Part shown: positions 31,065 to 39,215 of the stretch, one piece after another
How positions within the stretch are numbered: position 1 is the first letter of the stretch
Layout of the letters: every line of letters begins with the position of its first letter
DNA from: Treponema sp.
GTDB taxonomy: Bacteria > Spirochaetota > Spirochaetia > Treponematales > Breznakiellaceae
Length of the DNA stretch: 39,215 bases
Direction of reading: 5' to 3'
Assembly: GCA_031279205.1 (NCBI GenBank)
Contig: JAITIX010000060.1
Location: forward strand, 1-39,215
Position numbers and translations under genes: made by a program
The notes under the pieces: generated by a model
The model's input: only the letters and a program-made list of their open reading frames with translations
Database searches by the model: none
What the model was told of the DNA's origin: nothing

Positions 31065-32186
31065 TCATAAGCGGATAATCCTCGCCTTGGTGAGTGTTTC
31101 TACTCCGGTTTCCGTAAGTAATATGTCATTTTCAAGGCGGCAGCCACCATGCGCTGGATCATACAGCCCCGGTTCTAGGGTAAAGATCATGCCCGGCTTG
31201 AGTACCCAGTCATTATCAGCGTGGTTTCGTATGGCAGGAGCCTCATGCGCCTCAAGGCCAATGCCGTGTCCCAGGCCGTGAGGCATGGCCTTTTTCGCGT
31301 TGGCAAAGAATCGGTCAACCTCAGCCGCGATGCTTCGCACGGGAACGTTGTTGCCCACCATGTTCAGCGCCAGGTTATACGCCTTCTCCGTAAGGGTGAG
31401 CATCCGCGTCTGAGTGCGCGACAAGGGTGGATGGGCAAAGGTCAGTGTAACGTCTGAAGTATAACCTTGCCACTTCACGCCGAAGTCTAGGATCGAAAGG
31501 CCCTGAGTGGCAAAGGCTTCCGCAGTATAGGCGGGGAAGGCGTGGATGCCGAAACTACGAGTTGGCCCTGCCGCGAGGGTTTCAAAGCCCGTTCCTTCAC
31601 AGCCATATTCGCGGCATTGCGCCTCGATAAAGAGCGCTGCGTCCAACTCGGTTGTGATCACTCGCTCATGAACCATTTTTTCTAGAAGCTCAATAAGCTC
31701 ATTCGTAATGTCTGAAAGCCGCCGGTATATCCCAATCTCTGTCGGGTCCTTGACCGCGCGGAGCGCAGTAATCTCGGCGTGAATGCCGCCTTCCTCGTGG
31801 CAGATCACGTCATAGTCACTGAGCGCTTCCACGTAGCGCAGAAAAAGCGGGTAGGGCGTCTGGGGCGGGATTTCCGCCCGGGAACCAAAGGGAAGCTGAA
31901 AATAGTCAGCCACGCCCCGAATTGCCTTGAGCGAATTGCGCTCAAATTCGCTATAGGGAATTATGATCTCAGCGTCGGACATGAATATGGCAAGGTTTTT
32001 GTCCCAAGGGATAAGCATTGAGTGGTTATCTATGGTAAGCGCCATGAGCGCATCCCCAGGATGGCCTGAGAGCCAGCGAATCGAAGGGTCGCGCCGACCC
32101 TCCGTATCCTCAAATATGGCAAGGAAGACATTTTCCCGTTTCATCCAATCAAACAGCTTTGCACGTCGTTCTGCGTAAATACTCAC
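31065..32186 (-). CDS. M24 family Xaa-Pro aminopeptidase/dipeptidase
   Basis: LSILDFGVKWQGYTSDVTLTFA, PHGLGHGIGLEAHEAP, PGMIFTLEPGLY; GTG start 32186 with SD gggagg. Confidence 0.92.
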   Translation of the reverse strand: MSIYAERRAKLFDWMKRENVFLAIFEDTEGRRDPSIRWLSGHPGDALMALTIDNHSMLIPWDKNLAIFMSDAEIIIPYSEFERNSLKAIRGVADYFQLPFGSRAEIPPQTPYPLFLRYVEALSDYDVICHEEGGIHAEITALRAVKDPTEIGIYRRLSDITNELIELLEKMVHERVITTELDAALFIEAQCREYGCEGTGFETLAAGPTRSFGIHAFPAYTAEAFATQGLSILDFGVKWQGYTSDVTLTFAHPPLSRTQTRMLTLTEKAYNLALNMVGNNVPVRSIAAEVDRFFANAKKAMPHGLGHGIGLEAHEAPAIRNHADNDWVLKPGMIFTLEPGLYDPAHGGCRLENDILLTETGVETLTKARIIRL

Positions 32187-33199
32187 GTCAATACCTCCCT
32201 TGTTGCTTGGAGTATGGCTTCGATTTCCGCATCTCCAATCCAATAATGAGTAACAAAGCGGAATTCGCCGTTTTCTGGTGGGTTAATCAGGATGCCTCGT
32301 TCCTTGAACGCGGCTGTGATGCGCGTCGCGTCTGGTTCTGCTTGGAACCGAAAGAAGACCATGTTGATCTCGGTTTCGTCTGGGTTGATGACAATGCCCG
32401 GAATGGTGGCGAGTTCCTGTGCCAGACGTTTTGCCCGCACGTGATCCTCAGCCAGACAGAGCGTCTGCTCCTTCAGCGCAAGAATCCCGGCTGCGGCTAG
32501 TATTCCCGCCTGCCGCATACCACCGCCCATGATATTGCGTTTCAGGCGCGCCTTGTTCACGAAGTCTCTGGTTCCGACCAGTAAAGAGCCGACTGGCGCG
32601 CACAGACCTTTTGACAGGCAGAACATCACCGAATCAGCGCGCGCCGCGATTGTCCGCGCCTCAAGTCCGAGCGCTACTGCCGCGTTGAAGATACGCGCCC
32701 CATCTAGATGAACCGGCAGTCCCCACTCGTCTGCAATGGCGCGTGTTTCATCCATCGCGGAGAGAGGAACGACTCGGCCAGATGAATGCGCGTTTTCCAG
32801 GCAGATGAGCGCGGTGGCGGGCGTGTGCAGGCTGCGTCTTCGCAGCCTACGCCTTATTGCCTCAGCCGGCAGCCTGCCATCCGGCGCGCTCAACGTCCGC
32901 ACCTGAACTCCGGCGATAACTGCCGTCGCGCCAGCCTCATGTTGAATGATGTGGCATTCCTCGCCCAGAATCACCTCGCTTCCCCGTTCACACCAGGTAA
33001 ACAGCGCAAGCTGGTTCCCGAAAGTCCCTGACGGCACGAACAGCGCCGCTTGCTTACCCAGCGTTTCCGCTCCCAAGCGTTCCAGTTCATTAACTGAAGG
33101 ATCGTCTCCATAGACATCATCCCCAACCTCGGTCCTTGCCATAGCCTTGCGCATCGCCTCGGTGGGTTTTGTTACTGTATCACTGCGAATATCAATCAT
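32183..33199 (-). CDS. ltaE: Low-specificity L-threonine aldolase
   Basis: MIDIRSDTVTKPTEAMRKAMARTEVGDDVYGDDPSVNELE; HLDGARIFNAAVALG; FCLSKGLCAPVGS. Confidence 0.93.
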   Translation of the reverse strand: MIDIRSDTVTKPTEAMRKAMARTEVGDDVYGDDPSVNELERLGAETLGKQAALFVPSGTFGNQLALFTWCERGSEVILGEECHIIQHEAGATAVIAGVQVRTLSAPDGRLPAEAIRRRLRRRSLHTPATALICLENAHSSGRVVPLSAMDETRAIADEWGLPVHLDGARIFNAAVALGLEARTIAARADSVMFCLSKGLCAPVGSLLVGTRDFVNKARLKRNIMGGGMRQAGILAAAGILALKEQTLCLAEDHVRAKRLAQELATIPGIVINPDETEINMVFFRFQAEPDATRITAAFKERGILINPPENGEFRFVTHYWIGDAEIEAILQATREVLT

Positions 33200-33399
33200 G
33201 CGAATAGTATAGTCCTTCATTCATTGATAGTATAGGGGGCTTAGTGAATAAGCTCATGATTCCCGGTCTTGTTTAACGTATTTTGAGGAACGAGTCTTAT
33301 GAATTTATGAAACTGGTATCATTAGTTTCGGGTAAATTTTTCCTGCTGGTATGATTTGGCCTATTTTTTCATAATTTTTCAACCTTTGTAGGAGGGCTG

Positions 33400-33560
33400 G
33401 GATTTATATAGAAAATTTGTTTGTACTGCTGGAAGTGCGGGGAAAAGGTCTGGGGAAAAAGCTGCTCTTTTTTATCGCAAAAGTTGTGGTGGATATGTAC
33501 CGAATTGGAAGAGAGAATTTATCATGCACCATGAATAATGCCCCAAACCCGTTAAGATAA
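33400..33560 (+). pseudogene. GNAT acetyltransferase fragment
   Basis: IYIENLFVLLEVRGKGLGKKLLFFIAKVVVDMY matches GNAT motif A (R-G-K-G-L-G-K); no full domain. Confidence 0.6.
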
Positions 33561-33702
33561 AAAAGAGGCTCGGCTTTTTATTTTCACCGTCCTTTTTTTC
33601 GCTATAATTATGTCATACCATAGCTATTTCATTTTTAGTCCTCCTCCGAAAGTAAAAAGCTCATAAATATGCCATAATAAACAAACTCAGCGACCTCCTT
33701 TC

Positions 33703-34074
33703 CTATCGTTTCGGCAATGTCATTGAACGCATAACAAAAGCCGCGCGTCTGGCGTAGAGGATGCCGCCGTTTTGCAAGATTTTGGAAACAAACGCCGGAT
33801 AATCGGCGGCGGCTGCGGGCTGTAATTCATTCAGGATGCCTATTTCCAAACCGGAAGCGTCCACGCCCGCAGCTTGCGCCGCCTCGCGTACCTTAAAGGC
33901 GGAAATGTTACGCGAAATATAAGCCTCCGACTTTGACAGCCGTGCGGCAATTTCCTTTTGCGTAAGTCCGCTTTTACACATTTTATAACTGCGGCTTTCC
34001 CTTTCCGGCGCGGTTAAATCGCTCAGCTGGAGATTTTTAACAAGCTGTATTGTGAGCTTATCGCCAGTTATCAC
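33703..34074 (-). CDS. ParB-like protein, C-terminal (KorB-type HTH) part, separate frame
   Basis: LTIQLVKNLQLSDLTAPERE...SGLTQKEIAARLSKSEAYISRNISAFKV; GTG start overlaps upstream stop (GTGA). Confidence 0.65.
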   Translation of the reverse strand: MITGDKLTIQLVKNLQLSDLTAPERESRSYKMCKSGLTQKEIAARLSKSEAYISRNISAFKVREAAQAAGVDASGLEIGILNELQPAAAADYPAFVSKILQNGGILYARRAAFVMRSMTLPKR

Positions 34075-34325
34075 AATGGAGTCAATGTTTTAAAATTTTC
34101 GCCCGCATCAACCAGCGATTGAAGCACGTGGCAGCGGCAGTGACCATCGACAAGCTCATATTTTTCTATGCCGTCCGCGTCCGGCTCCAGCGCCTTGACT
34201 AAAACAGGCTCAAGCTGGCCATTTTTCTTTATGTTTTTTACAAGCTCCGCAATATCCGAATAATCGATACTCACGTTGCCTGTATCAACGATTTGTGATA
34301 GCGCAATTTTCCTCAAACCAGTCAT
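34071..34325 (-). CDS. ParB/Srx N-terminal nuclease-like domain protein (split from HTH part)
   Basis: LRKIALSQIVDTGNVSIDYSDIAELVKNIKKNGQLEPVLVK...YELVDGHCRCHVLQSL; frame stays open upstream through array 3. Confidence 0.7.
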   Translation of the reverse strand: MTGLRKIALSQIVDTGNVSIDYSDIAELVKNIKKNGQLEPVLVKALEPDADGIEKYELVDGHCRCHVLQSLVDAGENFKTLTPL

Positions 34326-34399
34326 GACTATACCACTATCCGCAACATACTGGTAAGTGCGGGTATCACAAGTCCCAAGTGCCGCAGCTCCAAAAAAGA

Positions 34400-34990
34400 T
34401 CGGCGCTGAGTCGCTGGCATTCGGCGCGGAGTGATTCGCCGCCGGCGCGGAGTCGCTCACTTTCGGCGCTGAGTGATTCACTTTCGGCGCGGAGCAACTC
34501 ACTTTCGGCGCGGAGTCGCTCACTTTCGGCGCGGAGCAACTCGCCGGCGGCGCGGAGTCGCTCACTTTCGGCGCGGAGTGATTCGTTTCTGGCGCTGAGT
34601 CGCTCGCTTTCGGCGTGGAGTGATTCGCCGCCGGCGCGGAGTCGCTCGCTTTCGGCGCTGAGTGATTCACTTTCGGCGCGGAGCAACTCACTTTCGGCGC
34701 GGAGTCGCTGTCATTCGGCGCGGAGTGATTCACTTTCGGCGCTGAGTCGCTCACTTTCGGCGCGGAGTGATTCGCCGCCGGCGCGGAGTCGCTCGCTTTC
34801 GGCGCGGAGTCGCTGGCATTCGGCGCGGAGCAACTCGCCGCCGGCGCGGAGTCGCTGGCATTCGGCGCGGAGTGATTCGCCGCCGGCGCTGAGTCGCTCG
34901 CTTTCGGCGCGGAGTGATTCGCCGCCGGCGCTGAGTCGCTCACTTTCGGCGCGGAGTCGCTGGCATTTGGCGCGGAGTGATTCGTTTCTG
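34400..34990. repeat. 21-bp tandem array, copy 3 (~28 units)
   Basis: Same unit family as the 19.8 and 30.4 kb arrays; minus strand (SAPKASD/SAPAANH)n in frame with ParB. Confidence 0.95.
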
Positions 34991-35236
34991 GAAAGGTACA
35001 CTCCGCGTGGTTGGCTATCTAGTGCGCTACATAGCCACAGACGAAGTCGCCTGCATGACCAGAACCACGGTGAAGCTCGACGGTGGCCTCATCCTGCCGG
35101 GAATGCCGGAACGCTTGGCAGGTTTAACGGCGCTTAAAACCAGCGGCGCCACCGTACCGCTCATGGCGCGACCATACTGCCCCCAAACCGCATTGACAAA
35201 GTTTACTGTGCGCCCTAATCGTCAGCAACTCCATGC
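34991..35236 (+). repeat. Conserved ~260-bp module, copy B
   Basis: ~90% identical by eye to reverse complement of copy A; 87-codon frame MIRFWKGTLRV...QQLHA. Confidence 0.9.
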
Positions 35237-35488
35237 CTAAAGAATGGTTCCTCACCCGCCCCGACCCAGACGGGAAGCCTTTGGCGAGTTGCTCCAAGCC
35301 GACGCCAGTCCTTACGATTGGCTGGGAACTGGCGAGACGTATCATGGGAGAGCTTGAGGTCGATATGCATCCCACGCATAGTCCATAGGCAAAAGGGCGT
35401 ATCCAGCGACTTTGGGAGACCCTGCAAAGTCGTCTGCCGATAGAGAGTTCAAGCGGCATGGTATCACGACTATTGTGGCCGCTAATAA

Positions 35489-35584
35489 ATTTCAGAAGTA
35501 ATAATATATTTATTGTCAGACGCGGCATCATTTGTAAATGGGGCTTCATTGGTTATTGATGGTGGTGTAACAATTAAAGAATAA
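35489..35584 (+). pseudogene. Short-chain dehydrogenase C-terminal fragment
   Basis: SEVIIYLLSDAASFVNGASLVIDGGVTIKE* matches the canonical SDR C-terminus. Confidence 0.7.
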
Positions 35585-35809
35585 AAAGAGTGTCATAAAT
35601 AGATTTTGGTACCACAATAACTGGTATTATAGCCGTCCGAGCAACGGCTCTGTCGTTCTGCGCCGCTGTTGTGTAGAGCATTGTTTTACCCGCGAAAGAC
35701 CTTGCCTATGCGGGTGCGCACATGAAGGACTTATAAACAATGATGGGATAGCAGTGTAAACTGAAGTTTTGCCTGAAATGGCGTAAACTGACAATGCGTT
35801 TAGCACAAC

Positions 35810-35866
35810 CCAAAGCCGGCTCGTTCCGGCAAGAATAACACCGGCTTTGGTTCCTTCTTTTCTTAT
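35810..35866 (+). terminator. Terminator-like hairpin ccaaagccgg/ccggctttgg with T-rich tail
   Basis: 10-bp perfect stem (35810-35819/35841-35850) followed by ttccttcttttctt. Confidence 0.55.
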
Positions 35867-36286
35867 TATATAAACCGCCCGTACAGGCAAGTCTCCAGTG
35901 TTAAAGCGAGAGCGGCTCTCCAAACAAAGTAAAATGATGCCTCAAAATTCTTTTGGCTTTTCATTCATGTGATTGTTTTATATTTCCAAGGCGGTGCGAG
36001 GAGGGAAACGCACAACAAGCGCATTAACTGACGTCGCAACAAGGCGCTCTGGCTCCGTACCCTTTCCACTCTTCAGCCATCTCTTCCTCCGGCGTTACTA
36101 TCCACTCTTCCACTTCCAGCGTTCAGTCCGCCTCTATACGCTCCGCCTGTTCAGTGCCTTCACTACCGGAACTACACCTTCATACCACCGCTGATGGCCT
36201 TTCCGCATCAAGGTGTTGAGAAAGAAATGTCGCCATATCCGTCTCGGATTCATGGTTCGCTTTCCACATTGACGCTGGTATATCCC

Positions 36287-36361
36287 ACACAGGTTTCGTC
36301 AATGAAACTCCGCATCGCTTCACGCCTGCTCCACGCGAAGCTTCGGCAACGAAACCTGTGT
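36287..36361. repeat. Perfect 13-bp inverted repeat acacaggtttcgt/acgaaacctgtgt
   Basis: Arms 36287-36299 and 36349-36361; a further cgcttc/gaagcg-type arm inside. Confidence 0.85.
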
Positions 36362-36373
36362 ACCAATTCTTGT

Positions 36374-37225
36374 TTAGAAACTCGTCTTATCGGGGTCTTG
36401 AGAATAGCCCACGCACCCTTTGAGTCCCGCAATGAGTGTTACATCATCTTCGGAAAGCTCAAAATCAAACACTTCGGTGTTTTCTTTGATCCGCGCTGGG
36501 GTTACGGATTTCGGCAAGGGCAAAAATCCCATTTGCAGACTCCAGCGGATACAAATCCGGGCAATAGATACGCCGTATTTCCTTGAAAGTGTCTGCAACT
36601 CCGGCACTTCAAAGATTTTGCCAATCCCCAGCGGACTATAGGCCTCTAAAACCATGCCCTGATTCCTGCAATATGCCACAACCTCATCCTGCGTATCGCC
36701 CGGACAAAGCCTGATCTGGTTAACCATAGGCGCAACCGTAGCAGTCTTTAACAGCGCTTCAATATGGCGCTGACGAAAATTACTGACACCAATAGCCCGG
36801 ATACGCTTTGCTTGATAAAGCTCCTCAAAGGCTTTCCAAGTACCGGCATTAGCTTCCTGCCAGTAACTACGGAAAGGCAAAGGATTAGGCCAATGTATTA
36901 AAAACAGGTCAAGGTAATCCATGTCCAGCTTTGACATCGTCTCCTCAAACGCAGCAAGGGTTCTTTCATAGCCATGCTCCGTGTTGGTCAACTTGGATGT
37001 GATAAATAGCTCATCCCGCCTTACCCCGCTTTCCTTGACTGCCCTGCCAACACTTGCCTCGTTGCCATAGCCCTGCGCTGTGTCAATATGCCGATATCCT
37101 GCGGCAATGGCGGCCCTTACCGAAGCTACGGCAACGTCTCCGTCTGGCGTCTGCCACGTCCCAAAACCAATACACGGAATGTGTACCCCGTTAGAAAGCT
37201 GATAGGTATCCGACAGTGAATTCAT
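36374..37225 (-). CDS. Aldo/keto reductase family protein
   Basis: GYRHIDTAQGYGNEASVGRAVKES, DLFLIHWPNPLPF, AIGVSNFRQRHIEALL; SD aaggag before ATG 37225. Confidence 0.93.
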   Translation of the reverse strand: MNSLSDTYQLSNGVHIPCIGFGTWQTPDGDVAVASVRAAIAAGYRHIDTAQGYGNEASVGRAVKESGVRRDELFITSKLTNTEHGYERTLAAFEETMSKLDMDYLDLFLIHWPNPLPFRSYWQEANAGTWKAFEELYQAKRIRAIGVSNFRQRHIEALLKTATVAPMVNQIRLCPGDTQDEVVAYCRNQGMVLEAYSPLGIGKIFEVPELQTLSRKYGVSIARICIRWSLQMGFLPLPKSVTPARIKENTEVFDFELSEDDVTLIAGLKGCVGYSQDPDKTSF

Positions 37226-37377
37226 ACTGTTTCTCCTTTTCATTGTATTATCTTTACCCAATATCTTAATGATGAAGAGTATAAAGATAATATAAAGTTT
37301 AACGTAAAGATTAAGTCAAGAGAAATCGCTACATTTTCTAACAACGCTTAAGCGATAGGCACAGGTGTACAGGGCGT

Positions 37378-38844
37378 CTACAACGGAATATTCCCGTGTT
37401 TTTTCGGTATGCCGCCGCTGATCTTCTTGCCCCGCAACACCTCAAAACCGCGCGCAATCTTCAACCTGCTCTCTTCAGGCGCAATGACTTCCGTGATATA
37501 TCCCTTTTCAGCTGCGATTCGCGGCGTCATGTATTCTTCCTGATACTGCCGTAGCAAAGCCTTACGATACTCGCCGTCATGGGCAAGCAGTTCCTTTGAA
37601 TAAAGAATCTGTATCGCCCCTTCAGCCCCCATCACCGCAATCTCCGCCTTGGGCCAAGCAAACACAAAATCAGCGCCCAGGTGCTTTGAACACATAGCAA
37701 TGTACGCACCGCCATAAGCCTTCCGCGCAATCAGCGTAATCTTCGGCACAGTCGATTCCGCGTATGCGTAAATCAGCTTCGCACCATGACGGATAATTCC
37801 CTTTTTCTCCTCATCAGGACCAGGAACAAATCCGGGAATATCCACAATAGTCAGCAGCGGAATATTAAAAGCATCGCAGTAGCGGATAAAACGCGCCGCC
37901 TTATCACTGGCGTCAGAATCAGCGATACCCCCAAGAAATATCGGGTTATTGGCGATTATGCCCGTAAGCCAGCCCTTAATATACGCAAATCCAACAAGCA
38001 TATTTGGGGCAAATTCAGCCTGCACCTCGAAAAAAGAATCATCGTCAACCAGAACATTAATAACAGAGCGAATATCATACCCTTGATTGGAACGTTCAGG
38101 CATCAGCTTGTTGAGCGTCGTCAGTTTCACCTCGCTAAACTCAAACGCCTTTTGAGACGGCTCTTCCCCGTTCCAGCGCGGAATATAATCAAGCAGACGC
38201 TGTACCATCTCGTAGCATCGTTTCTCGCTGTCAAGCCGGAAATGCGCCACCCCGCTTTTCTGCGCGTGTATGAGACTGCCGCCCAGTTCCTCATCGCTTA
38301 TATCAATCGCCATCGCCGCCTTTACCACTCTTGAGCCGGTAATAAACATCAGCCCAATGCGGTCAATAACAAAAATAAAATCAGTTATTCCTGGCGAATA
38401 TACCGCGCCGCCAGCACACGGCCCCGCAATGATGGAAATCTGCGGAATATAGCCCGAAGCACGCACATTCTGCGTAAACACATCGCCATAACCAGCAAGC
38501 GCGCTCACCCCTTCCTGAATACGCGCCCCGCCCGAATCGTTAATCCCAATGATCGGACAATGAATATCAATCGCCTGATTATACAACTCGGCAATTTTCC
38601 TGCCGTGCATATTTCCAAGGGTTCCTCCTTGCACCGTAAAATCCTGCGCATATACCGCAACTGGTTTCCCGTGTACAGTTCCAAACCCTGTTATAACCCC
38701 GTCGTAAGGAATTTCTTTCGCACCAGCCGGCTTAACCCCTGAATAGACCTCCAAAAACGAGCCTTCGTCGAGGAGCAGGTTAATCCGCTCGATAGCGTGA
38801 AGTTTCCCCTTCCGGTGTTGTTTTTCCAAATCATAATTAGCCAT
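37378..38844 (-). CDS. Acyl-CoA (propionyl/methylmalonyl-CoA) carboxyltransferase beta-type subunit
   Basis: QDFTVQGGTLGNMHGRKIAELYNQA, GINDSGGARIQEGV, PGFVPGPDEEKKGIIRHGAKLIYAYAE, RKAYGGAYIAMCSKHLGAD. Confidence 0.93.
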   Translation of the reverse strand: MANYDLEKQHRKGKLHAIERINLLLDEGSFLEVYSGVKPAGAKEIPYDGVITGFGTVHGKPVAVYAQDFTVQGGTLGNMHGRKIAELYNQAIDIHCPIIGINDSGGARIQEGVSALAGYGDVFTQNVRASGYIPQISIIAGPCAGGAVYSPGITDFIFVIDRIGLMFITGSRVVKAAMAIDISDEELGGSLIHAQKSGVAHFRLDSEKRCYEMVQRLLDYIPRWNGEEPSQKAFEFSEVKLTTLNKLMPERSNQGYDIRSVINVLVDDDSFFEVQAEFAPNMLVGFAYIKGWLTGIIANNPIFLGGIADSDASDKAARFIRYCDAFNIPLLTIVDIPGFVPGPDEEKKGIIRHGAKLIYAYAESTVPKITLIARKAYGGAYIAMCSKHLGADFVFAWPKAEIAVMGAEGAIQILYSKELLAHDGEYRKALLRQYQEEYMTPRIAAEKGYITEVIAPEESRLKIARGFEVLRGKKISGGIPKKHGNIPL

Positions 38845-39065
38845 AGCCTGAATCTATACCGCGCCATCAGCCCTGTCAAGCGAAAAGGCCGCGCACTAGA
38901 TTAAGCGGATGAAAAGGATATCACCAATTGAAACGAAGCCTTACGCTTCTTTATATTTTCTTGGTTTTTATTTTCACCCCAGATAGTTTTTATGTATATA
39001 TACTCTAATTACACTCATTACCCTATCAACAGACTTCCCAAAGATATTACTGGACACCCACGCGC

Positions 39066-39215
39066 TCACCCAGCCTGCTCATTGAAACCAACACCACGTT
39101 CCTCATTGAAACCAACACCACGTTCCTCGTTGAAACCGGACCCCAGTTCCTCATTGAAACCAACACCACGTTCCTCGTTGAAACCGGACCCCAGTTCCTC
39201 ATTGAAACCAACACC
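39066..39215 (-). CDS. C-terminal tail of an octapeptide-repeat protein (GVGFNEER/GSGFNEEL)n, partial
   Basis: Minus strand from the edge: GVGFNEELGSGFNEERGVGFNEELGSGFNEERGVGFNEERGVGFNEQAG*, stop at 39066-39068. Confidence 0.6.
   Translation of the reverse strand, partial: GVGFNEELGSGFNEERGVGFNEELGSGFNEERGVGFNEERGVGFNEQAG
39077..39215. repeat. 24-bp tandem array (cctcattgaaaccaacaccacgtt / cctcgttgaaaccggaccccagtt), runs off window
   Basis: Units at 39077, 39101, 39125, 39149, 39173, 39197. Confidence 0.95.

Noticed and set aside
32828-32847. aggctgcgtcttcgcagcct hairpin inside ltaE
   Set aside because: Short hairpin in a coding region (RRRLRRRSL codons); the frame is intact and no element boundaries are visible.
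34379-35137. 252-aa SRSLSAR repeat ORF as SR-like protein
   Set aside because: Entirely the antisense reading of array 3 plus module B; start lies within array-flanking sequence without RBS.
39077-39215. CRISPR-like repeats because of ATTGAAAC/GTTGAAAC in every unit
   Set aside because: Units are contiguous 24-mers with no unique spacers, and they encode a clean octapeptide on the minus strand; no cas genes in the window.

Overview
The window reads as a spirochaete-like chromosomal segment; I suspect Treponema from protein style, FlgM and repeat-rich ORFs, but this is inference. The left third is an arabinan-utilisation cluster: GH43 endo-arabinanase lipoprotein, ABC solute-binding protein, GH93/sialidase-fold protein with ricin-like tail, two ABC permeases, intact GH51, and a second broken GH51. 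Further on are a DraRnl/Rnl5-type RNA ligase, rsmI, flgM, Fe-ADH, DUF1015, a GH30 beta-1,6-galactanase-like lipoprotein, an Lpl-type ABC sugar importer, prmC, prfA, a MATE transporter, fucI, an ltaE-M24 peptidase pair, a split parB-like gene, an aldo/keto reductase and an acyl-CoA carboxyltransferase. Several stretches hold decaying gene fragments (AAA ATPase, MCP, aspartic protease with an in-frame TAG, GNAT, SDR). The most unusual feature is a family of codon-phased tandem repeats. Three arrays of one 21-bp family lie at ~19.79-20.09, 30.36-30.76 and 34.40-34.99 kb. Several reading frames on both strands are open through them, and they run in frame into neighbouring genes. Two of the arrays carry inverted copies of a ~260-bp module (about 90% identical by eye) and bracket ~4.6 kb. 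Two unrelated codon-phased arrays lie at the window edges: 21 bp/SVNGYGS on the left and 24 bp/GVGFNEER on the right. All calls come from reading the sequence; no searches were run.
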